In this document: positions 1 through 6,813 of the stretch, piece after piece
Position numbering within the stretch: the first letter of the stretch is position 1
How the letters are laid out: each line of letters begins with the position of its first letter
From: RUG11690 sp045616665
Lineage (GTDB): Bacteria; Bacteroidota; Bacteroidia; Bacteroidales; WCHB1-69
Assembly (NCBI GenBank): GCA_045616665.1
Contig: JAZLHE010000052.1
Location: 22,844 to 86,843, forward strand
Length of the DNA: 64,000 nt
Direction: 5' to 3'
Made by a program: the position numbers and the translations under genes
Notes under the pieces: model-generated
Database searches by the model: none
Seen by the model: only the letters and a program-made list of their open reading frames with translations
Told to the model about the DNA's origin: nothing

Positions 1-438
1 TACCACGATTACGGCATCGGCGTGGAAGGAACCATCCTTTTCGGATTGGATAATCAAACCGAAGATGACATTCTGCGAATGATTGATTTTCTGTTGGAAA
101 TAGACTTAGACTTGGCAGAATTCACCATCTTGGCTCCATTCCCGCACACCAAGGCCTACGACGACCTTATGCGCCAGGGACGAATTTTCGACAAGGACTG
201 GGATCACTACAATGCCGGACAAGTGGTCTATCAACCTAAACATATAACTCCTGAACGTCTTCAAGAACTTTACGAGTATGCTTGGAAGACCTTTTACAAA
301 GACGAAAGCCAAGAAGAAAAGATGTTTAAGCTTTTCACCAAAGTAATGCTTCGCGAAATGAACGACGGAACTTATCGTCCGCGAAATAAATCGCTGATTA
401 ACAAATCTTTCGGCAAAGACGTGATTAGAAACAAATAA
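1..438 (+). CDS. B12-binding-type radical SAM protein, C-terminal part (5' end outside window)
   Basis: This is the last 145 codons of a longer protein; the frame is open from base 1, so the start lies upstream of the window. The visible part fits the end of a radical SAM barrel (GTILFGLD, FTILAPFPHT) followed by the C-terminal extension seen in cobalamin-binding radical SAM proteins (DUF4070-like: DWDHYN, then PKHITPERLQELYEYAWKTF). The CxxxCxxC cluster site and any B12 domain would be in the missing part, so the reaction cannot be assigned. Only 12 bases separate it from the next gene, which suggests co-transcription. The family call rests on my recognition of the C-terminal pattern. Confidence 0.75.
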   Translation, partial: YHDYGIGVEGTILFGLDNQTEDDILRMIDFLLEIDLDLAEFTILAPFPHTKAYDDLMRQGRIFDKDWDHYNAGQVVYQPKHITPERLQELYEYAWKTFYKDESQEEKMFKLFTKVMLREMNDGTYRPRNKSLINKSFGKDVIRNK

Positions 439-450
439 TTTGACCAGACA

Positions 451-819
451 ATGAAAGTACCAGAAAAATATTACGACGAAGTTTTTCAATTTGCAGGACA
501 ATGGGATATGCCCAGTTGTTGCGGGCTGAAAATCATCCGCAAAGATAGAACATACGTGATTGTAACGGAACTGTATCAAGAAAATCCAGGCACTTCCGTC
601 ACTTATGCGGGAGTAGCGCTTATCAAGCAAATTTGCGACAAAAAAAGTCTCGACATGCAACAGATTGTCTATATCGAATGCAATCCTGACACCAATTCCA
701 AACTCTCTTTTTATGATGAGGAAATGTTTGAAGTCAGCTATCAAATGGACAAAGATTCACCGTCAGAACTTCAATATCGTCAACTTTCGAAGGAAGAAAT
801 AAAAAAGATAGTGGAATAA
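451..819 (+). CDS. Hypothetical 122-residue protein
   Basis: I do not recognise this protein. It is a short soluble protein with no signal peptide or membrane segment, mixed alpha/beta in character, with a Cys-Cys pair near residues 23-24 (MPSCCGLK) and a charged C-terminus (KEEIKKIVE). It starts 12 bases after the radical SAM gene on the same strand and ends about 60 bases before the esterase, so it is probably co-transcribed with the former. Codon use and length look like a real gene; the overlapping minus-strand frame across the two genes is a shadow. The Cys pair could bind metal or be redox-active, but nothing proves it. Confidence 0.7.
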   Translation: MKVPEKYYDEVFQFAGQWDMPSCCGLKIIRKDRTYVIVTELYQENPGTSVTYAGVALIKQICDKKSLDMQQIVYIECNPDTNSKLSFYDEEMFEVSYQMDKDSPSELQYRQLSKEEIKKIVE

Positions 820-879
820 GTATTTTTATTACCGATTTTAAACTATAAACAAAAAAATCCATCAAGAATAATAGCAATA

Positions 880-1737
880 ATGAAAAAAACTTTATCCTTT
901 TTCATCTGTTTAAGTATTGTTTTGACGTTATCGGCGCAACCGAAGCCCATTAAGTTGTGGAAAGATGTGTCTGGAATGAAATGTATGCCCACAAAACTGT
1001 ACATTTATCCAGCGCCCAAATCCAACAATACGGGAATTGCGGTCATTGTTTGTCCCGGAGGAAGTTACAGTCACACGATGGGCATTGCCACGGAAGGATT
1101 TGCTGTGGCAGAATGGCTTAACAGTCAAGGAATTAACGCTTTCGTGTTAAAATATCGCGTAGGTTCGCGGGGCTACCATCATCCCGCCATGATTCAGGAT
1201 GCGCAGTACGCCATCCATTATGTGCGGCAACACGCCAAAGAATACGGAATTAAAGTCAATAAAGTGGGCACGATGGGTTTTTCAGCAGGCGGCCATTTAG
1301 TGCTGATGACGGGAGCCTTTTGCAAAGAGAACTACCTTACAGACTTAGGTATAGCAGATGAAATTCCCTTACGCCCCGACTTCGTCGTGCCGGTTTATCC
1401 GGTAGTCTCGATGCAGGACAAAATCGTCCATGAGCGTTCGCGCCGCAACCTGCTCACCAACCACTATACGCCAGAGCAAGTAAGCAAATTTTCGATGGAA
1501 CTGAGTATTCCGCCCTATATGCCTCCCGTTTTTTTAGTGACGGCGAAAGACGACCCCGTAGTGAACTACCAAAACAGCGAAGTGTTGAACAATTCCCTCA
1601 AAAAAGCCAGAATCAAACACAGCTATCAACTGTATGAAACAGGCGGTCACGGCTATGGAATGGACGAAAACAAAGCCCCCGAAGCCGGAAAATGGAAATA
1701 TGCCTTTATTAAATGGTTGAAGGAAATGGGATTTTAA
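880..1737 (+). CDS. Exported alpha/beta-hydrolase (esterase)
   Basis: A 285-residue secreted alpha/beta-hydrolase, probably a carbohydrate or short-chain esterase of the BD-FAE/acetyl-xylan-esterase-like group common in Bacteroidota. Residues 1-19 form a signal peptide ending at LSA-Q. The oxyanion-hole segment is CPGGSYSH (about residues 58-65), the nucleophile is Ser135 in GFSAGG, the acid is probably Asp224 or Asp225 (TAKDDPV), and the base is His257 (GGHGYGM). All triad elements are in the usual order and the length is normal. The substrate is not shown by the sequence, and no glycan-utilisation (susC/susD) genes are adjacent. It is 74 bases upstream of the ligase gene. Confidence 0.85.
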   Translation: MKKTLSFFICLSIVLTLSAQPKPIKLWKDVSGMKCMPTKLYIYPAPKSNNTGIAVIVCPGGSYSHTMGIATEGFAVAEWLNSQGINAFVLKYRVGSRGYHHPAMIQDAQYAIHYVRQHAKEYGIKVNKVGTMGFSAGGHLVLMTGAFCKENYLTDLGIADEIPLRPDFVVPVYPVVSMQDKIVHERSRRNLLTNHYTPEQVSKFSMELSIPPYMPPVFLVTAKDDPVVNYQNSEVLNNSLKKARIKHSYQLYETGGHGYGMDENKAPEAGKWKYAFIKWLKEMGF

Positions 1738-1811
1738 GCATCTTTGACTCAAAAAAGATTTCAACAGTCATCATTCAGAATAAAAATTAAGATTATAGAT
1801 AAATATCAGCT

Positions 1812-3119
1812 ATGAATTTCATACCAGAAATAGAATTTCAGCCGCAAAGTGTCATCAAACGCTTTCAGGAAGAGAAAATGCACGAACAATTGGACTATTT
1901 GCAGAACCAATCGCCCTTTTACCAGCATCTTTTTCAAGAAAACAACATTGACATAAGCAAACTCAAGCAATTAGAGGATTTGCGGCATATTCCGTTTACC
2001 ACCAAGTCTGACCTGCAAGCCCACAACGCCGAATTTCTATGTGTCTCCAAAGACAAAGTGATTGACTACATCACCACTTCCGGCACTTTGGGCGACCCTG
2101 TCACCTTTGCCTGCACGGAAAAGGACCTGGAAAGGCTCGCATACAATGAAGCCATTTCCTTTGCCTGCGCCGGACTGCAACCCGGCAATATTCTGCAGCT
2201 GATGACTACCATGGACAAACGCTTCATGGCCGGGCTGGCCTACTTCCTGGGCATACGAAAACTTGGCGCAAGCATCATTCGTGTCGGCAACGGCATTCCC
2301 GAACTGCAATGGGACACCATTCAACGGATGCGGCCCGATTCGGTGATGTGCATTCCATCTTTTATTCTAAAACTGATAGAATATGCCGAAAATCACAATA
2401 TCGACTACAGAAACTCAAGTGTCAAACGCATTATCGGCATCGGTGAAGGCTTGCGCGACCAGAATTTCAACTTAAATTCCCTTGGTCAAAAAATCAAGGA
2501 CAAATGGGATGTTGAATTATACGCCACCTATTCTTCTACCGAAATGAGCACCACATTTCCCGAATGTCAATATTCCTGTGGCGGACATCATCATCCCGAA
2601 CTCATCATCGTGGAGATTATCGGAGAAAACGACGAACCCGTTGCCGAAGGCGAAATTGGCGAAGTGGTCATCACCACCTTGGGCGTGGAAGGAATGCCGC
2701 TTTTGCGGTTCCGCACGGGCGATATGGCGTGTATTCACAGCGAGCCTTGCGCCTGCGGGCGACACAGCTTCCGCATCAGCCCTATTGTGGGCCGCAAAAA
2801 CCACATGATCAAATACAAAGGCACCACCCTTTACCCTCCCGCCATCACCGATGTACTCAACAACACCAACTACGTGGAGAATTTCTACATCACCATCAAC
2901 ACGAACCCCGCCACCGAAACCGACGAAGTAATCATCACCATTGGCATCAGAGGCACGCAAGACTTTGACGTCGTGAAAGACCTTAAAGACCGTTTCCGTG
3001 CGAAAATACGGGTTGCTCCCGACATCGTCATCGACAGCGTGGAGAATGTGCGCAAAGCCAACTTTCCCGCTATGAGCCGCAAACCCGTCACCTTTTTCGA
3101 CCACCGCCAAAACCACTGA
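1812..3119 (+). CDS. Phenylacetate-CoA-ligase-like AMP-forming enzyme
   Basis: A 435-residue adenylate-forming enzyme of the PaaK family, cytosolic, expected to activate an aromatic or other carboxylic acid with ATP and probably pass it to CoA. The phosphate-binding loop TTSGTLGDP is at about residues 88-96, the adenine-binding segment is YATYSSTEMS, and the hinge region is LLRFRTGDM followed by a Cys-rich CACGRHSFR stretch typical of this family. The C-terminal small domain (residues about 335-430) is complete. Its stop is 2 bases before the acyltransferase start, so the two are one operon. The acid is unknown. An aryl or fatty acid used in lipid or pigment assembly is possible given the acyltransferase, but that is inference. 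Confidence 0.85.
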   Translation: MNFIPEIEFQPQSVIKRFQEEKMHEQLDYLQNQSPFYQHLFQENNIDISKLKQLEDLRHIPFTTKSDLQAHNAEFLCVSKDKVIDYITTSGTLGDPVTFACTEKDLERLAYNEAISFACAGLQPGNILQLMTTMDKRFMAGLAYFLGIRKLGASIIRVGNGIPELQWDTIQRMRPDSVMCIPSFILKLIEYAENHNIDYRNSSVKRIIGIGEGLRDQNFNLNSLGQKIKDKWDVELYATYSSTEMSTTFPECQYSCGGHHHPELIIVEIIGENDEPVAEGEIGEVVITTLGVEGMPLLRFRTGDMACIHSEPCACGRHSFRISPIVGRKNHMIKYKGTTLYPPAITDVLNNTNYVENFYITINTNPATETDEVIITIGIRGTQDFDVVKDLKDRFRAKIRVAPDIVIDSVENVRKANFPAMSRKPVTFFDHRQNH

Positions 3120-3121
3120 TT

Positions 3122-4252
3122 ATGTTACTATTTGAAGACACACGACCTTACAACGACAACGAAATGCCATCAGCCATTGCCCGCGTGGCCGCCAATCCGT
3201 TTTTCGAAACCATCGTGGCATATCTGTTTCCCGAGCAAAACCCGCAAGAATTCAAAAAGCAATTCCTGAAAATCAAAACCGTCAAGGAATTTCAGGAAAA
3301 CGTAATGTTCAAAGCCATCGGAAGCATACTCGACAAGACCTGTACCGACTTTCAGTTTTCGGGATTTGACCAGCTTAGCCCGCAGCAAAACTATATGTTT
3401 ATTGCCAACCATCGCGACATTATGTTAGATGCTGCTTTGTTGCAGGTTATCCTGTGGAAACATCAACTTGACACCTCCGAAATCACTTTCGGCAGCAACC
3501 TGATGCAGGGCGAATTGGTCATCGACTTGGGAAAGATGAACAAAATGTTTCGCATTGTTCGTGGGGGGACGATTCACGATTTTTATAAGAACTCACTGGA
3601 AGTATCATCCTATATGCGTTACGCCATTTGCGACAAAAAACAATCCGTATGGATTGCTCAACGCAACGGTCGCACCAAGGACGGCAACGACCACACCGAA
3701 GTAGCCGTGTTAAAGATGTTCTCTATCAGCAGCAACGATGATTTCAGCGACAATCTCGGCAAACTCAACATCACCCCGATTGCCACCTCTTACGAATACG
3801 AACCCTGCGCATTCTTAAAGACACAGGAATTGTATATCTCTCAATATCAGAAATATATCAAAGAAGCCAACGAAGATTTGCGCAGCATCTTGCAGGGAAT
3901 TCAAGAACCCAAAGGAGGTATTTGCATTTGTGCCACGCCCTCGATCAGCAAAGAAGAATTGGATGCTTGCGGCAGACTGGACAAAAACGAACGCTTCGCC
4001 CAACTGGCCCGCATTATCGACCAACGCATTTTCAGTCATTATAAACTTTGGAAAAACAACTATATTGCTTTTGATATGGTTGAAAACACGAATAAATTTT
4101 CAGACCATTACAGCAATGAAGACAAAAAGGTTTTCGAAAGTTATATGAAACAAGGACTTAAGAGTCTGATTGGCGAAGAAGACGAACTTCGCAACCTCTT
4201 TCTCAACATTTATGCCAATCCCGTAAGGAATATTGCAATCAGAGAAAAATAA
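3122..4252 (+). CDS. Glycerolipid-type acyltransferase (PlsC/GPAT superfamily)
   Basis: A 376-residue acyltransferase. The catalytic His is in NHRDIMLD (His97, Asp103), an HX5D spacing rather than the usual HX4D. Later blocks are FGSNLM, the arginine block IVRGG, and QRNGRTKDG, which sits where other members have the FPEGTRS block. There is no clear transmembrane helix, so it is likely peripheral at the inner membrane. It should transfer an acyl group from CoA or ACP to a glycerol-phosphate or similar acceptor. It is translationally close to the upstream ligase (2-base gap), suggesting the pair activates and then transfers an acyl chain. It ends 9 bases from the convergent nadA stop. Confidence 0.8.
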   Translation: MLLFEDTRPYNDNEMPSAIARVAANPFFETIVAYLFPEQNPQEFKKQFLKIKTVKEFQENVMFKAIGSILDKTCTDFQFSGFDQLSPQQNYMFIANHRDIMLDAALLQVILWKHQLDTSEITFGSNLMQGELVIDLGKMNKMFRIVRGGTIHDFYKNSLEVSSYMRYAICDKKQSVWIAQRNGRTKDGNDHTEVAVLKMFSISSNDDFSDNLGKLNITPIATSYEYEPCAFLKTQELYISQYQKYIKEANEDLRSILQGIQEPKGGICICATPSISKEELDACGRLDKNERFAQLARIIDQRIFSHYKLWKNNYIAFDMVENTNKFSDHYSNEDKKVFESYMKQGLKSLIGEEDELRNLFLNIYANPVRNIAIREK

Positions 4253-4261
4253 GCGAGCGAA

Positions 4262-5167
4262 TTACATCGCCAGCATTCTAAGAATCGGCTGTTTCCCTTT
4301 TTCTATCGTTTCAGCATCCAAAACGAGTTCAGGCTGTTCGGTCTGCAATGCCTTGTAGATATTTTCCAGTGAATTCAACTTCATATATTCACAATTGCAA
4401 CCGTCGCAGGCATTGGCGGCATAAAACTTCTTATCAGGATTCTGCTTTGTCAATTCGTGCAGAATGCCGTTCTCGGTAACAACTACGAAATGCGTTTGCG
4501 TACTTGCCGCGACATATTTCAACATAGCCGCGGTAGAACCCACAAAATTGGCCAATGCCAAAACGGCACCAGGACATTCTGGATGTGCAATCACTTCTGC
4601 CTCAGGATGTTGAGATTTAAGATTTTGCACCAATTGGGTAGTGATTTTATCGTGAACGTGACAAGCTCCATCCCACAGCACCATATTTCGTCCCGTTTGT
4701 TCATTGATATAGGAACCTAAATTTCTATCAGGAACAAACACGATTTTCTCATCAGCAGGAAGAGATTTGACAATTTTCAAGGCATTTCCAGAAGTCACGA
4801 TGATATCGGCCATTGTTTTCACCTTGGCGGAACAATTGATGTAGGCAAGGACCTTATGGTCTGGATATTTTTTTAGGAATAGAGCCAAATCGTCCGCATC
4901 GCAGCAGTCGGCCAGCGAGCAGCCCGCCGTCATATCGGGAATCAGCACTTTTTTGTCGGGATTGAGCATTTTGGCGGTTTCGGCCATGAAATGCACGCCC
5001 GCAAATAGAATGATATCGGCATTTGTCTGCGCGGCCTTCTGCGCCAACGCCAGACTATCTCCCACAAAATCAGCCACTTCCTGCACTTCTGGAAGCGTAT
5101 AATAATGAGCTAAAATGATAGCGTTCTTTTTTTTCTTTAGTGTAAGAATATCATCTTTTCCAATCAT
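4262..5167 (-). CDS. nadA: Quinolinate synthase NadA
   Basis: NadA condenses iminoaspartate with dihydroxyacetone phosphate to give quinolinate in NAD synthesis, in the cytosol, using a [4Fe-4S] cluster. The 301-residue protein has the N-terminal AHYYTLPEVQ motif, the first cluster cysteine in AGCSLADCC (Cys83), a second in HPECPGAV and a third in NACDGCNCEY, with GSTAAMLKY between. I place the start at the ATG at 5167, which overlaps the pspC stop as ATGA. A TTG two codons upstream is open but unlikely. No nadB or nadC is in the window, which is unusual only in that these three genes often cluster. Confidence 0.95.
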   Translation of the reverse strand: MIGKDDILTLKKKKNAIILAHYYTLPEVQEVADFVGDSLALAQKAAQTNADIILFAGVHFMAETAKMLNPDKKVLIPDMTAGCSLADCCDADDLALFLKKYPDHKVLAYINCSAKVKTMADIIVTSGNALKIVKSLPADEKIVFVPDRNLGSYINEQTGRNMVLWDGACHVHDKITTQLVQNLKSQHPEAEVIAHPECPGAVLALANFVGSTAAMLKYVAASTQTHFVVVTENGILHELTKQNPDKKFYAANACDGCNCEYMKLNSLENIYKALQTEQPELVLDAETIEKGKQPILRMLAM

Positions 5168-5370
5168 AACCAATTATTTTCAATTTCTTCGGGAGCACAA
5201 AGCCAGATGATCAGATATATCAAGCCACCGCCGCCCAAAACCAGCAAGAAAATCAAAAAAATGATTCTCACCACGGTGGAATCAACATTCAAATACCTTG
5301 CCAAGCCGCCGCAAACACCGGCAATTTTTCTATCTCTAATACTTCTGGTTAATCTTTTCACTTCACTCAT
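5164..5370 (-). CDS. PspC-domain small membrane protein
   Basis: A 68-residue protein that is essentially one PspC domain: a basic N-terminus with KIAGVCGGLARYL, then a hydrophobic helix (IIFLIFLLVLGGG followed by LIYLIIWLCAP) that spans the inner membrane. In proteobacteria PspC senses envelope stress through PspA and PspB, but free-standing short PspC proteins are common in Bacteroidota and their role is not settled. A -7 box lies 20 bases upstream of its ATG. Its stop overlaps the nadA start as ATGA, so nadA is probably translated by coupling from this gene. Confidence 0.88.
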   Translation of the reverse strand: MSEVKRLTRSIRDRKIAGVCGGLARYLNVDSTVVRIIFLIFLLVLGGGGLIYLIIWLCAPEEIENNWL

Positions 5371-5390
5371 AATACTTTGTATTTATTGTG

Positions 5391-5398
5391 CAAAGATA
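5391..5398 (-). promoter_or_regulatory. -7 promoter element for pspC-nadA
   Basis: On the minus strand the bases read TATCTTTG followed by C, a full match to the Bacteroidota -7 consensus TAnnTTTG. It lies 20 bases upstream of the pspC ATG. The expected start site is a few bases downstream, giving a short leader. No strong -33 box is obvious. Confidence 0.7.
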
Positions 5399-5509
5399 CA
5401 GAATTTTTGGTAATTATATACATATATGAACAAACAATTGCAAAGTTTAGTCTTATTCCACTTTTCTGTTCCATATCGTATGAATATTAGTAATATAGTG
5501 TGACGCAAG

Positions 5510-5902
5510 TTGCCAATTGAAATTTTATACTTGCCCACCGTGCATTACGGTCTCACGCCGGCCGAGAAGAAGGTCATTTTCGACATTGACTGCCGCGACC
5601 AGAACGATGACCACTTCATCATCGAGATGCAGCGCGCACGGCAGGAGTTCTTCGCCGACAGGACCAAGAGCGTGCTGGAATACGAAGACGTGCAGGATGC
5701 CCTGGACTATATGCGGAAGTCATCCCTGAAGGAAGGTTTTGAAAAGGGACTTGCTGAAGGAAAAGCCGAAGGTCTCGCAGAAGGCGAAGCAAAAGCAAAA
5801 CTGTCTATGGCAAAATTATTGTTGAAGCAAGGCGTTGACATTAACATCATCACGAGAACCACAGGATTGACGGCTGAAGAAATTAATCTCGCTTATTCCT
5901 GA
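5510..5902 (+). pseudogene. Rpn-family recombination-promoting nuclease, internally deleted remnant
   Basis: The 130-codon frame keeps two pieces of an Rpn-type (PD-(D/E)XK, T_den_put_tspse-like) protein. Codons 1-50 carry the catalytic strand region: IEILYLP, then VIFDIDCRD and FIIEMQ, continuing to EFFADR. After FADRT it jumps to the family's C-terminal tail, which starts ALDYMRKSSLKEGFEKG, carries AEG repeats and ends with a short helical stretch. About 150 residues that normally lie between are missing, and the N-terminal DPLSDFGFKRVFG segment is absent. A TGA at 5501 blocks extension upstream, and only a TTG can serve as start. It is more GC-rich than the flanking AT-rich spacer. It overlaps the end of the convergent DUF4249 gene by 10 bases. 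A related, apparently intact start is at 63916. Confidence 0.75.
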
Positions 5903-6810
5903 TAAATCAAGACATCGGTCTTGGCCGCATAGCCGCACCAAACGCCAGTTACATTTTCGCCCTTTATGTTGGAAATCACCGGGGATGGATTCATAAACGG
6001 ATTCTGCCCCAACGCGGCTTCAGAACCACCCGTCATCCAAAACTGGTAACTGGCATAATCCATCAGACAATGCTTCACATAGACCGTGTCGCCGGGGCGG
6101 TAAGTCATTCTAAAATATTCTTTCTGCTCATCTTCACTCATCTTGGGCATAAAGAAAGCCGACGGATTGGCCCGCATCACTTCCACGTTGATGGTTTGTC
6201 CGCTCAACGTGCCATCGTCAAAAGCCACTGGAATAGACGTAATCCATTGCTGATCATGAAGTTTCTTGCCGTGAACCTTCACCAAGAACTGATAATAGTT
6301 GGCTTCGACCGGATTATCGGTCAAAGCGGCTCGAATGGTTTTCATCGTGTCGCGCAAAAGTTCCATACTTTGGTCAAAACCGATAGAATCCAAGTCGAAA
6401 GTATGGGTGATGGTGGTGGTTGACGTATAAACTTGACCGTGATACTCAATTTTCAAGTCATAACTGGTATTTTCCTTACCCAACATATTGCCGATATAGG
6501 CAAAATAAAACGGGGATTCAGCGGTCGGAAGCAGCGACAGGCGTTCGCTTTCTCCATCTGAAGAAGTAACCGTAACCACGGCATCCAAGACCAACAAATT
6601 ATTCACCACATAATCCAAATCTATATTTTGAAAATAGGGAAGGCTTCTGGAAAGCATCACCATTGCCGGTTTTCCGTTTTCGATGTAGCCTTCCACGACC
6701 AGTTTGGGCTCGTACGCAGGCAAATCCATCTCTATTTCCGACTGGCAAGCGCTAAAAAGCAGCAATACCGACGTCAAAACAGCGAAAAACCAAGTCTTTT
6801 TCATATTCAT
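5893..6810 (-). CDS. DUF4249 lipoprotein (TonB-receptor partner)
   Basis: A 305-residue lipoprotein with a signal peptide and lipobox LFSAC (Cys21), followed by EIEMDLPAYEPKLVVEGYI, the typical opening of DUF4249 proteins. These are Bacteroidota surface or periplasm-facing lipoproteins usually encoded beside a TonB-dependent receptor. That is the case here: the gene begins 3 bases after the receptor stop, so the two are one transcript. The partner role in binding or delivering a ligand is inferred from this pairing; the ligand is unknown. Its 3' end overlaps the Rpn remnant by 10 bases on the opposite strand, and it looks full length. Confidence 0.85.
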   Translation of the reverse strand: MNMKKTWFFAVLTSVLLLFSACQSEIEMDLPAYEPKLVVEGYIENGKPAMVMLSRSLPYFQNIDLDYVVNNLLVLDAVVTVTSSDGESERLSLLPTAESPFYFAYIGNMLGKENTSYDLKIEYHGQVYTSTTTITHTFDLDSIGFDQSMELLRDTMKTIRAALTDNPVEANYYQFLVKVHGKKLHDQQWITSIPVAFDDGTLSGQTINVEVMRANPSAFFMPKMSEDEQKEYFRMTYRPGDTVYVKHCLMDYASYQFWMTGGSEAALGQNPFMNPSPVISNIKGENVTGVWCGYAAKTDVLIYQE

Positions 6811-6813
6811 TGC

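Noticed and set aside
2517..3116. A 199-codon minus-strand open frame inside the ligase gene
   Set aside because: It is antisense to a clear PaaK-like enzyme. Similar long antisense frames occur opposite the TonB receptor (7603-8052), pyrF (12747-13358) and pepD (21529-22170). None has a recognisable motif or promoter.
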